Notes under the pieces: model-generated
Told to the model about the DNA's origin: nothing
The model's database searches: none
Seen by the model: the letters and a program-made list of their open reading frames with translations, nothing else
In this document: positions 37,405-49,300 of the stretch, one piece after another
Position numbering within the stretch: the first letter of the stretch is position 1
Layout of the letters: each line of letters begins with the position of its first letter
Assembly (NCBI GenBank): GCA_021464415.1
Contig: CM038465.1
Location: forward strand, 81,316,919-81,380,918
DNA: 64,000 nt
Direction of reading: 5' to 3'
From: Lonicera japonica
Taxonomy: Eukaryota; Streptophyta; Magnoliopsida; Dipsacales; Caprifoliaceae
Translations under genes and position numbers: made by a program

Positions 37405-39321
37405 ACCCAGTGGCGAAGTCAGGAAATTGACCAACGGGGGGGCGAAATTTGGTTGAAAATCAAAACACACTAAATCATATTTAAAGCCATAAAATTTGAA
37501 CACAAACATAATAATATTAATAATAAAATTTCATACAACTCAAATAACAAATGCGAACTATTATGTAATTAACAAAAAAACACTTAATAATAATAGTTCA
37601 ATAAGTACACTTAATATTATGTAATTAATAAAAAACACAACTATTATTATGTAATTCATAAAGAAACACAACTAATATAATATTTAACAATTAGAAATTC
37701 AAAATTAAATCACTAAATAATCAATAATTAATAAATAGTTCAAGATATACATTTAATATTATGCAAGTATTCAAGAAATAAAATGATCCATAATTTTTAA
37801 AACTAGATCTAAAAAATATACCTATGAAATGGAGAAGTGGTGGCGCACAAATGGGCTATAGTGGCGATGTGGGGTGGAGGTGGTACGGTGCTGGTGGAGA
37901 AATGGTGTAGATAAAAGAGAGGTGAGTGAAAAAATGGTGAATGGTGAAGCAGCGGGAGCTAGAAGAATAAGAAAAATGAATCTGGCAGTAGTAGCTCCTC
38001 TTTAATTAATTAAGTTTAATATTTACAAACTGTTCCTTAAGTTTATGTATCTTACAGTTAGGTCCCCTCAAGTTTATTTTTATGCACATAAGTCCCTAAA
38101 TTTTGTTTTTCCCAAAAAATGCCCCAAACCAAGGAGGGGCACCTGTCCCCACACAACTTCTCCCCTGACAATACCTAGTATATATATATAGAGTACAATA
38201 TAAATCATAAATTACTATTTATTGAATGACCACAGCTTTAAAAATCTAACTGATAGCAATGAACCTTAAAAATCTCACGGTCAAGATTCATTATTATTTA
38301 TTATGACATATTTCTTTTTCTTTTCACTCTATTTAACATAACGGCCCCAATTTATCCTCACCTCAATTTGTCTCCCCCTTTGTACTTTTATCGGTTCACT
38401 TTCTTTCTCTGTTCTCAATTTTCTCTCTCTTATTTTTTTTAATTTGAGTTGTTATATTATTTTTCTTCCTTTTCTGATATAAACATAAATTTTAGGTGTT
38501 ATTTTTTAGTTTAAGCTATTACGTATTCACAATCTCATATTACTTTTAACATTTTTTCCTTCTTCTTAAATCGTATCTTATAATGTTTTTGTCAAACATT
38601 GAGTTAATATTTGTTGACCTAGGTAGGGGCGTTGTGATCTAGTAAGCATGGATACGGATACGAGTATCTGATACAATACCGCACCGACACGGGGATACAA
38701 AAAATCTAAAAAATACTATGATACAATACAGCTAGGATACGCTATAAAAATAAATATGTAATATATTCTTATCCATAAAAGTTAGTAATTTTACAAAGTT
38801 TATGAATACTAACATTGATATATTTGTGAAGACATGAATCTAAAAATCAATTATATATAACATGAAATTGCTATTTGGCTTCAATTAGCTCAAAATATTT
38901 CACACACCTCATCAAAAGAATTATCATTTCATGTCCACCCCATTATCTTAAAAGATAGTAAGTAATTTCATTAAAAAAAATACTCATTACTATCAACCTT
39001 AAGTAAGTGAGTATTGATTCATAACTATTTTGAAGAAATTTAATAGTTTTCTCCTTCATGTACATTTTTAATATAATGAATTAACTCTTATTTACTACCC
39101 ATACAAAATATTATCATGTATGTAAGTTATATCCTAGACGTATCCGTGGTGTATTCTAAATGTATCAAAGAAGTATCTAGAAAACAATAAATGCGAAAAA
39201 TTTCAAAACGTATCCTATATGTATCGGGCAAGTATCAATGTAGGATACAAATCGAATATGGATACGACAACCTTATATGAAATATTCGTGCTTTAGAGGT
39301 TGTGATCTTTGCACCTTATTG
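37405..39321. repeat. Unclassified dispersed-repeat DNA
   Basis: Two blocks look repetitive. One begins CCAGTGGCGAAGTCAGGAAA near 37409, resembles a motif found reverse-complemented near 43695-43715, and runs to about 38165. The other, about 38640-39285, is full of GATACG and GTATC words on both sides and looks like a TIR element with decayed ends. No coding sequence is seen. Confidence 0.35.
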
Positions 39322-39329
39322 GGAGTGAC

Positions 39330-40859
39330 TAGGGGTGTGCAAAAATCTAATCGGAAATATAGGATTTTTTTGGTTTTTAATAATACAATGGTCCGGTCCA
39401 AAATTTAATGGACCGAATTTAATCATTTTGATCTTCAATCCTGCTTAAAAATATTGCCAAAAAATCGGACCTGTTATATTTGAAGGGACATAAAGTTATT
39501 ATCAAAGTATTTTGGGCCAGTCCAACGTTTTTAAACTCACACACCAGGTAAAGTTCGACGATATAATGATCAAAGGGTCAACGGAGAGCTGATTTGGCGA
39601 TAAGGCTAACATTGGGTCGAAAAGAATGAGAACTCGACCGACCTTGTTGCAGGGCACGTCACATGACCAACACGAGTGCTGAGGGACGTGACAAGACCAT
39701 ACACATCATAAAGTATTTGTGCAAAACTACCAACTCGTGGTAGATACCACTTGCTCCTGCTGCACTTTACCCACTCACGTAGAGTGCTACCAAACTCTGA
39801 CATCTGCATGATGTGGAAGTGACCGGACTTAAATGAAAATCATTCCACAATTAATGCAGCAAAAGGGTCCACGCCTTACCCCCATATGTCTTTTGGTTAG
39901 TTGCCCTAATAGAGCATTGCAATCCGCATTCTATACAGATATAAATAGAAAATGATAGCTTTAAAAGGGGGATCATGTAACGACCCGGTCCCACCTTAAT
40001 ACGATATTGTCCCATCTGGACGGCTCCGCTCCAGCATCTGGGATTACTCTGACCGCCTACTCGTTTAACTTCGGAGTTCTGATGGGATCCAAAGCCAGTG
40101 AGCCCCCAAAAAGCCTCGTACTTAATTATGGACTAACTCCTACTTATATGGATCTCAAAGAATCCCCCACTTTCTGATGTGGGATGCCCCCCTTTGAGCT
40201 ACACTTCCTCCCCCCAAGAGAGTACTCATCACTCGCAGGACATCACAGATCAAATCTTAAAACTGAGGAATCTAGAGAAATGTGGAAAGGGATAAAGAGG
40301 TAGAAAAGGTCGATGGCTTGTCTTATTGTTCTTAACTCAATTCACAACGCAGTAAAAGCTCACACACACAAAAGGTTGATGTGCTGCTAGTAGACGTAAA
40401 AATCATTAAAAGAACCTACCTAAAGCCAAAAATAGATTTGTCTTCTCTTATTTACTACTAACGGTGCATTTATTCTTGCGAATAACTTTACTCCTGTGGG
40501 CTCGGCTGAATTTTTAGTCCTCTACAATATTTATATATATGTACACTTTAATACTCCTTCTAAATATATATATATATATACATTTGTTATGTTTTGGATT
40601 TTTAGGCTATTTTTTATTTTATTTTATTACACAGTGTGTATATGGGCTTTATAATAAATGGATTGAATTGTTGTGAAAAATTAGAGAACCACTACAAATA
40701 AGATGGGCCCATTAAAAAAGCCCAGACCAGTTGGACAGATTGAAATCGGTTCGTTTAAACTAGTTCAGTATAGTCTTAGTTGTTAATTCGGTCCAGCCGG
40801 TCCAAAATATTTTGGGACCGAAGTGTCTGGTTCGGTAAACCGGACCTTGCGCACCCCTA
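39330..40859. mobile_element. hAT-like element containing a solo LTR
   Basis: Ends TAGGGGTGTGCAAAA and, reverse-complemented, TAGGGGTGCGCAAGG. The flanking octamers GGAGTGAC and AGAGCGAC agree at 6 of 8 positions. Subterminal GGTCCGGTC-type words occur at both ends. A 5S-bearing solo LTR (39976-40247) interrupts it. A GC-richer stretch at about 39550-39960 with TATAAATAG may be yet another insertion. Confidence 0.65.
39976..40247 (-). mobile_element. Solo LTR of a Cassandra-like 5S TRIM retrotransposon
   Basis: The 272-bp unit starts TG and ends CA and is flanked on both sides by GATCA, a perfect 5-bp target duplication. On the minus strand it contains GGATCCCATCAGAACTCCGA followed by AGTTAA, the internal-promoter part of 5S rRNA, which is the hallmark of Cassandra LTRs. 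Only one LTR is present and there is no internal region, so it is a solo LTR left by recombination. Confidence 0.85.
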
Positions 40860-40867
40860 AGAGCGAC

Positions 40868-42345
40868 AAGGTTTAGAACATTTTTTTGCTACGTAAAGTA
40901 TTGTTGACCTTCTTTAAGGAGGATCATAGTTACTTCCACTGCATGTGATGAGTGGCTGGATATATATATATATATATATATTTTAAATACAATTTTGTTT
41001 TGCCCTTTTATATTAATTTTCTTTCAACAAAAGATTCATTTTAAATATAATTTTGTATGTAAAGACTAAAAAAAAATCAAATTTAGGTTCTTCTATTTTG
41101 AACTTCGAGACATTCAAATATATGGTATGTAATAATCTCAAATCGAAGATTTTTATAGTAAAGCTATAGAAATACTAATTTCAACTTAATTATTATAAAA
41201 GAAACAAACCATTTTTTATTGTGTAGTTTCTTATTAATTTGAGACGTTTTAAAAGAAAAATTAAAATACAAGCAAATGATTGTTTTAGTACTCCAAATTG
41301 ATATAAAGATACTTTGTGAGGTAATTAGTTAACATTCCAGCGCTTTTAAGTTAAATTCTTCCAAACAATAAAATAAAGTGCATTTAATTTGTTTGGTTCG
41401 TTCACCATACACTGCAATAGAGACTATTTTTAATGTAAATATTTTTTCATGCATATAAAATACTTTGTGCCTTTTTAATCGGTATTAGAAATAATGAGAA
41501 TCAACTATATTTTCTTAATCAACTATAATGAGAAATAATTAGAAATATTTCTTAATCGGTATTAAATATTTTCACGGTAGAGTTGAAAATTAACAAGATA
41601 CTCACTTTTTTGTTTTTTTTCTTAATTTTTTTTTACTTCGGACTAAATACTCACTTTCTCTCAAATTAAATTAATAATATATGCTACATTGGATATGTTT
41701 TTCTTAATTTATTCAACTACCACATGATATTAGGGAGAGTGAAAAAAATCAATTTCAATCTAGAGAGGAAAGGGACGTGGGGATTCTCAAGATTTGAAAC
41801 AGTCGATTTAAATATACCACAGCATCTTGATTTCACTTATGACAATGGTTGGTATATTAATATTGCAAAATGAAAATTAGAATCTTGATTTAAAAAATTG
41901 TTAAAAAAATAAAAATAAGCATTAAACTCTCAATTTGATTTCAGGATAGCATAAATTGTATGTTAGATGAACCTTAACTTTATTAGATAAAATTTATAAA
42001 AACCAATATTGTTTTGCATTTATCTTAAAAACATTACAATTCAACTATTTTATGGCAAATGTTTCTCAATTAATGGTTTCTAGATTATACTTGCGGACAT
42101 GTAGAAGTTTTAAATTTATTTTAACAAGTAATTATTAAAATAAATACCAGTCTCAAAATATTAACAATCATTGCAGTTAAATATACTAATGAGCACTTTT
42201 AAGCTATATTATTTTTTTATGTGCGGTTCGCATCAATATATGTTCGATTGCCAACCCAATGTATTGTTTTTATTTTTTGTGCAAACAAATCAATACAACT
42301 AGAATGTTCAAATTTTCTGTTTATTAGTGTCATTGGCACAAGCAT
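40868..42345. other. AT-rich intergenic DNA
   Basis: No gene or recognisable element. Contains a (TA)n tract near 40960-40981. Confidence 0.5.
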
Positions 42346-42362
42346 ACCCTAATGTTTAATAT

Positions 42363-42487
42363 ATATATATATATATTTTTTTTTTTCTTTTTTTAAAAAG
42401 AGGATCAAACACTTTCCTTTTAGTGGGATTCGAACCCATCTCCTTGAAAATAGGTGAGAACTTACCTACCATTAAACTATCCCACGA
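42363..42487 (-). mobile_element. tRNA-derived SINE with 17-bp target duplication
   Basis: On the minus strand the body has A box TAGTTTAATGG and B box GGTTCGAATCCC and ends in an A-rich tail (T-rich on the plus strand). ACCCTAATGTTTAATAT flanks both sides (42346-42362 and 42488-42504). The tRNA-like part has no acceptor stem pairing, so it is not a tRNA gene. Confidence 0.85.
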
Positions 42488-42597
42488 ACCCTAATGTTTA
42501 ATATTTAAATTATGTGCTATAGCAAGAAAAATGAAAATTTTAATTTAATACACTAGCGAATAGAGATGGAATTATTTAACATGGGTAAATAGCCGCA

Positions 42598-42734
42598 AGT
42601 GGCCCAATGGTAATGTACTGGGATCAGCGTTGAGTTTAATTGGAAACTCCTCAGGTTGAATCCCGACAACTGTAAAAACATCTGGTGGCCAGCGGCTGGC
42701 CAGGGTGTTAGAAAATATCTAGACAAAAAAAAAT
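42598..42734 (+). mobile_element. tRNA-derived SINE with 10-bp target duplication
   Basis: A box TGGCCCAATGG, B box GGTTGAATCCC, a body with GGTGGCCAGCGGCTGGCCAG and an A tail. AATAGCCGCA flanks both sides (42588-42597 and 42735-42744). Confidence 0.85.
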
Positions 42735-43029
42735 AATAGCCGCACCCTATTAAAAAGAAAAACACACTACCGAGTAGAAGGGTACTCGTTAAGACAGTTT
42801 CTTAAGCTATTCCTACTTATGCTATTTCATGAATCATGCCTCTCATTTCCCGTTAGTTTTTGTAATAAGATTGATGCCATTATTCGTCGCTTTTGGTGGG
42901 GCAGGTTTAAGGAAGGTAGGAATTCACTGGAAATGATGGGACCTTCTTTCTTCTCCCAAGGCAATTGGTGGCTTGGGGTTCTGAAACTTTAAAGTGTTCA
43001 ATAGAGCGTTTTTAGCAAAGCAAAGCTAG

Positions 43030-43715
43030 AGATTGATGATGAATTCAAATTCATTTTGTGATAATTTACTTAAAAATTTATATATTTTCTAAATTTTTTA
43101 TTTCTTATGCTCGAATGGCTCTGGATTTTTCCACCACCTGGACTTTTCACAATTTTTCACTGAGTACAGGGGCTTTTGTGCAATTATGTATGTTCATTGG
43201 TGGAGGGGCCAATGCGCTATTAGCCGTACAAGTAGAAGGGCGTGTTCTTGTAATTAAGTGGGAGGCAGGTTTGTTATATGGTGTCAAATATGTGGGGTGG
43301 ATTTTTGTAATATGAGAATTGACTAATTATTAATACTACAATTATTTTTTTAAGAGCTTCTTTATTTTTTTATTTTGGTGCTGTAGTTCATCGGTTTTAT
43401 TTTTTCTATTCTTTCATTTTTTGAGGTTGATTTAATATTGGGTTAGAAAAAATTGAATATTATATTGTAAGATGTTTTTGAAAAAAAGTTGGTTTAGAGA
43501 TTAATATATGAAGTTATTGGTAATAAATATATTATTAAACATTTTCAAAATATGAAGTTTCAAAGGAGAATATTTTAACTAAAATGTGATTTTTGACGCA
43601 TAAGATGTTAAGTATTTTAATTTTAACCTTATTAAAAGTATATGCAATTTTTTTTTTAAAGCGTGTTAATTTGGTTCCTCCTTGTTTTAATTCCTGGGTG
43701 TGCCACTGGGCTCAC
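43030..43715. mobile_element. Unclassified insertion in the LINE
   Basis: LINE similarity stops after FLAKQS near 43022 and resumes at about 43717, leaving roughly 690 bp where the family has only about 90. The right end carries CCAGTGGCACACCCAGGAAT (minus strand), like the block at 37409. No inverted ends were found. Confidence 0.45.
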
Positions 43716-43810
43716 CCTTCTTAGATATGGGCAAACATCTCGGAGGGCAGAGATGTGCTTCTAAATGGCTGCTGGTGGTAAATCGAAAATGGGAAATCGG
43801 TGAACATTTA

Positions 43811-44449
43811 TGGCTCGTTTGGTTCAAGATTTAAACCATTCCAGGAATGCTACACTCCATTCCGAAACGATTCTCGCATTTGGTTCAAGTTTTAAGTCTG
43901 GAATAAATGATTCCAGGAACAAACCTTTCCCCCAAAGTTCTCCCATTTAAATCATAAGGAATAAACCATTACCAATAGGCATCTTTTTTAATTTTTTCAT
44001 GTTAAGACTAAAATAACACTCTTCCTTATGAATAAATAATTCTTTTTTCATCAGTGTATGAAAATATTGTTTGGAACTTTTTTTTTAATTACGCTGCTGC
44101 ACAAAAATGAAAAAAAAAATTATTTGGAACTTTTTTCTTTTCTTTTTTCCTGTTGTAATTTTTTTTTTGAATTACAAAAATTGTAATTTTTGTAGGATAG
44201 TTATTAACTAGGCATGTGTAGTTTTTGTAATTTATTATAGTAATTGTCTCTTTTGAAAAATTAGTAGGTGATGCATTTTCATCTTATAAAAAGAATGGTA
44301 TTTTTGTAATTGATACTTTATTCCATTCCTATTACCGGTTGAACCAAACATCGGCATGGCATCCTAGATGCCAAGAAAATAACTTTTTAGGAATCAAGTA
44401 TTCCCATTCCATACCCGTTTCATTCCCAAAACTCGAATCAAATGAGCCC
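43811..44449. mobile_element. PIF/Harbinger-like MITE in the LINE
   Basis: Ends TGGCTCGTTTGGTTC and, reverse-complemented, GGGCTCATTTGATTC, with TTA on both sides (43808-43810, 44450-44452). Removing the element and one TTA joins NGKSVNI to SDGWVP in the correct LINE frame. Confidence 0.85.
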
Positions 44450-45885
44450 TTAGTCTGATGGTTGGGTTCCGAACTTGAAGAACTTTAAAGTTTCTTTTAA
44501 TCCTATTTTTGCTAACTCGTTGACCTCAGTAGATGAATTAATTTTGAGTTGTGAAGGAGGGTGGGATGTGCCTCTCACTTTATTTGATGAGCCCGAAGCC
44601 AAAGCGATTCAGCGCATTCCTGTCTCAGTTCATGGTGAGAATGATTCTATTGTTTGGCATTGGACTCGCTATGGTGTCTGTTCTGTCAAGTCGGCGTACT
44701 GAGTGGCTCTTAATCTCATGGGAGCAGATATGTGCTATGGAGCCGCCTTGTCATTTTCCCTGGGTACTGGGTTCTGGAAGTGTGTTTAGAATGTGAAGGC
44801 TCCACCTAAGGTTGTGCATTTTCTTCGGAAGATCATTCATAACGCTATTCCTTCAAGGGAAAATCTTTTTTCTAAAAAGCGGTCTGCCTCCCCCTTATGC
44901 TAAATTTGTTCTCTCGAGATCGAATCAACGAAACATGTTCTCTTTAGGTGCAATTGGGAGAAGCACGTTTGGAAGAATTGTGGTTTATCTAGTTTAGTTT
45001 CTTTCTCATGCACCTATGCGGTTTCTTGGGCCGAATCTGTTTGGGCCGAGAGTTCATCAAATTTCAAAGCTCAAGTTATTCTTGGCAAAATTGCCATTGT
45101 TTATTGGTGCATCTAGTGTGCGCGTAATAAATTTATATTTGAGGGGATTGCCTTACTTATTGGGAAGATCTTGGATTGGGCGTGTTCCCAAATTGTCAAT
45201 TTTTTTTGCTCTTTTAGATGATTATGTTCCTCTTGAGTCCGGTTCGGGGGTTTCGTGTTTGGAAAGTGTGAATTGGGTTTCTCTCCCTCGAGGTGAACTT
45301 AAAATTAATTGTGACGCAGTTGTGAAAGATATGATGCGTCTATCTCGTGCGTTATTCGTAATTATTCTAGAGTTTTATTAGATGGTTTTGGTAAAGAATT
45401 CCTTCTGGTTCCTCTATCTTGGTTGCTGAAGCTATTGCAATGTGTGAGGCTTGTATCTTTTATATGAAAGCAGGTAATTTTAGTATTTGCATTGAAAGTA
45501 ATAACTCTAATGTAATTTCTTGGCATATTGAGGTGGACGGCGCTTCTCCGTAAAAGATTAGTGCTATTATCCTTGATACTAGGTTGTTTGCCTCTAAGAT
45601 TTCTTTATCTTTTATCTCAGTTTATAGATCGACTAATCGAGTTGCGAATTGGATGGCAAAGTTCGCTCTTCCTTTACGCTTGCGGAGTTTTAATTTTAAT
45701 CTTGTGAACCAAATGCTGTCAGATCTTATTTTTTTTCTTTTGCCTGCGTTTAGCGGATTTATTCTTGTAAAAAGAAAAAAAGTAAAAATGCTGTTAATTT
45801 GTAATTCAAGCAGCGCGAACAATTTGACCGGGTAGTATTAATAGGTAGGCCCAAATAATCCTGGTTGGTAAAGAAAAAAAAAAAG

Positions 45886-46309
45886 AGAGAGGGAGAAGGC
45901 CCAATATTTTATTTATTCCTCATTAAAGTGGAGCAGTGCTACACCCTACCTACTGCGTAAACGACACGCAAGCAATCCAGAGGGCCTTCCATTCTACGAA
46001 TGAAGAAGACGGAGATGATATTGTAAAAGAAAGTCAAAAGGGTTAAAAAAAAACCCGTGGATAACGAAAGAAACCTTTGCAGAATAATTTTGTAAGGCTT
46101 TTTTTGTTTTTTAACATTATTATTGGAGACTTGTTGGAGTGGGTAGGGATGATCATTCTGTAATACTACTAAGTGCATATATACAGTATAACATGTTGAG
46201 AAGAGAAGGAGAAGGTGTGTTAGATAGATAAAGACTTAAGAGAAGGTTGATAGGGATTAATTAATTATTCGAAATCTAATTGGATTAATCCACTGACTGT
46301 GTGAGAGAG
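45886..46309 (+). other. Upstream region of the pantothenate kinase gene
   Basis: Presumed promoter and 5' leader of the plus-strand gene starting at 46310. ATATATACAGTATAAC near 46177-46192 could be a TATA region, but no start site is secure. Confidence 0.4.
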
Positions 46310-49300
46310 ATGGAGCGGGAAGGTAGTCAAGCGAAATTGACGGTGGGAGATTTAGTCGTCGATCAAGTTTCGCATATGGCGCTGGATATGGGAGGTGATC
46401 TCCAACTTTCATTCTCTTGTTTCTTTTTATGTTTGTTTAGTTGTTCAATTATGGAAAATTTTGGTACAATTGTTAGAGTGAGTCATTGAAGCTATTTTTT
46501 TTTTTGGCTTTGAATTTGGTACACGATTATTATTGTTTGAGTAAACAGTGAAATGCCCATTCAAACTTTTGATCTAGTACCATTTTGGCCATCAATCTTT
46601 AAATGGAACCAACTTAATCATCAAACTTTATAATAAGTACCAGTTGCTTATTTTTCGATTTGACTGTTAAATTAAATGAAATGAAACTATGTGCAAGGCA
46701 CATTACTTCATTTAATCGTATTTTAATTATTTTGATTATAAAATAGCTCAAGTTGTGCTATTTATTGAAAATTTAGCTATGCTTTATATACTCTGTGTTT
46801 TATTTTGGCTAGAATTATCGGAGGGAAATATCGTTTTGTTGCAATATGACCAAAATGACCTTACACGAAGTCATGTGTCACATAAATGCATTAACAACTA
46901 AATCGGTCGAAATGGTCAAAGTGATACTTATTCTAAAGTTGGATGACCAAAGAATTGAACGAAATGGTCAAAGTAGTACTCACTCCAAAATTTGATGACC
47001 AAAGTGGTTCGTTTGTAAGTTTCATAGTCAAAGTGGTACTAGATTCAAAGTTTAGTGCCGTTTGGATTGTTTACTCTTATTGTTTTAATCACACTCTCTC
47101 AGCAGTAATTCCAACAAAGAATGCATCGAGTCGTTTCCACGCTAGTTGCTATTAATTTTATTAGTAAAGGTAATCATCCACTAAGGCGCAACATACGTAT
47201 AGGTAGGTAGGGTGGTGCCTTGCTTTTCTTTAATTGGGGCCATCAATACTAAGGGATATTTTATTATGTTGTGATTCATCATCTTTTTATTATTTTGGAT
47301 GAACTTATGTGCAGTAATCCACTTTTCGCTCGCAGGCACTCTTATCAAGATGGTGTACTTCTCAAGTAATAGTGATGATCAGGGTAAGAGGTCTTTAAAG
47401 GAAAATGTTAATAGGAACTGCCCTATTCTCAATGGGAGGCTTAACTTTGTGAAGTTTGAGACAAGACTGATTAATGACTGCTTAGAATTTATTTCATCCA
47501 AGCAGCTTCACCACTACGGTATGTGTTTTTTTTGTGATTAATGCAACTTACATTGGACATTTGCAGTAATGACCAACCATACAAATATGATTCATATGAA
47601 AATATATGCGAGGAAGAGTTTATTCCAATCCATATAGTTGTTTCTGGGTGTTTGCTTTAGGGGTTCCAATGAGCTAATTGAGAATCATTTGACTGTTCAG
47701 CCTCTGCTTGGTTTAGCCTGGAGTGAGCTTGGTCTGGATTCATAGCTTAAATGCATTTAGATGAGATCAAGCTGGTTTATTATTGTCAAGTTGGCTAATT
47801 TGCCTAATCCAGCATATAATTGTAGCTTACTATATCATTTACTTTTTGGGCAGTAAGCCAGTATCAACCGATTAACCTTTACCCGTGAAACATCATGATG
47901 CTGAAGTTGGTTCTTTGAATCTTTATGCTTCCAAATGAGCACCGGACTTATTCTCTCTTATATATATACTAGTATATATATATAGGAGTTTGAATTAACA
48001 TATCACAAAAATAATTTGAATGAACTTTGAATGAGTTATGCGAAAGATAGCGTATTGAACAGCTCTACTTTCCTTAAAACATGCTTCTCCAACATCCTTT
48101 AGACGACACAGTTACGGTCAAGCTAAAAATTGGTCTCTTAGAGGTTGCGAGGATGACATGTGGAAAATTGAAAACGACTGGTTGGTTGCTTAAACGTTGG
48201 AAATTTGAACTGTGACACTGCAGTTTTTTCATTTCCTTTGAAAATATTAAAAGAACAATGTAGAAGGAGGAATTACTTTGATTCTATGAGAAAGTGAATT
48301 ACGTGGAAGTGTTAAGGTATGCTGTGTTGGCAGTTGCAAAGATGAGCTAGGTTTATAAAATGATTTTTAAAAGCTTTGACAGGTAAGGCATATCTAATCT
48401 GAGTAGCTGCACTTTTTAACTAGTGTAATCTCGTTAGAGCCATTTATCCTTCTGCACAACAGGAGAAGTGGGAAAAAAAAACCTCTAAGCTTCAAACAAG
48501 GATTAGGAATCATTTCAGAGTCACTACTTAATTAGATGGCATTCTTTCTGGATGTAACTTAATTTGAGCTGCACTTAATATAATAATGTAGTCTTATTTT
48601 ATTTGTAAATTCTATATTTAGTAGATTGTAGAATTTTGAAATTATTGCAGTGCGTCTTATGGATAAAGATGAATCCAGGTGGTTCTAAGCATGACACAAC
48701 TGCCCATGACAAGAATATTATAAAGGTAAAGATTAATTTTTTTAGTGTTTTCAATGATTTCGAAGCATCTTTCCCCTAGATACTTTATTATATGATCCAT
48801 GTTAGAGTGAGAGATGGAGCATGGTATCCTAAATTAAAGTATGAATTTGTAAGCTCATCAAATTTGATCAGTTGGCAATATACTGCCTTTATTTACTTAA
48901 ATAATACACACACAAATGTGTGCGCGCGCACATGTGTGTACTAGAGCTTCCATAAAAAAATTGAAGACTCCTGGATGTCTGGAAGTTAAAATACCATGTA
49001 AAAGTTCATCACAGTCTGTAGAATACCATACAGGGTATCCATCAACACAAAACTGACAGGAATTTTGAAATGGTAATAGCTATGAAATCCTCAACTGGTT
49101 CCTTATGAATAATTTTGGGTATAGGTCAGGATATCCTCAAAAAGATATAATTTGAAGGTTAGTAGCTTCACAGTGCTACACAAAGTAAAGCGGAGTATTT
49201 TGGTTTTATCGAAGAAAATCAATGATGCCCTTACTGTTTTCAATATGCAAGAACGATTCGATTTCTTCAATAACGCATTTTTGTTTGTGTAACATACTTA

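Larger units (their letters stand above)
42780..45885 (+). mobile_element. 5'-truncated LINE, decayed, with two insertions
   Basis: Starts with AIPTYAIS and IRRFWWGRFKEG, the post-polymerase block, followed after an insertion by NGKSVNI and SDGWVPNLKNF, then WHWTRYGVCSVKSAY, an RNase H start (LKINCDAVVKD) and the RNase H end RSTNRVANWMAKFA. An A-rich tail is at about 45870-45882. The polymerase core and endonuclease are missing. Stops and frameshifts are frequent. Insertions are at about 43030-43715 and 43811-44449. Confidence 0.75.

Noticed and set aside
39976..40247. 5S rRNA gene
   Set aside because: Only the internal-promoter part matches 5S; TG...CA ends and a GATCA duplication identify a Cassandra-like solo LTR.
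42405..42487. tRNA gene on the minus strand
   Set aside because: A and B boxes are present but no cloverleaf or acceptor stem; a 17-bp target duplication and tail show it is a SINE.
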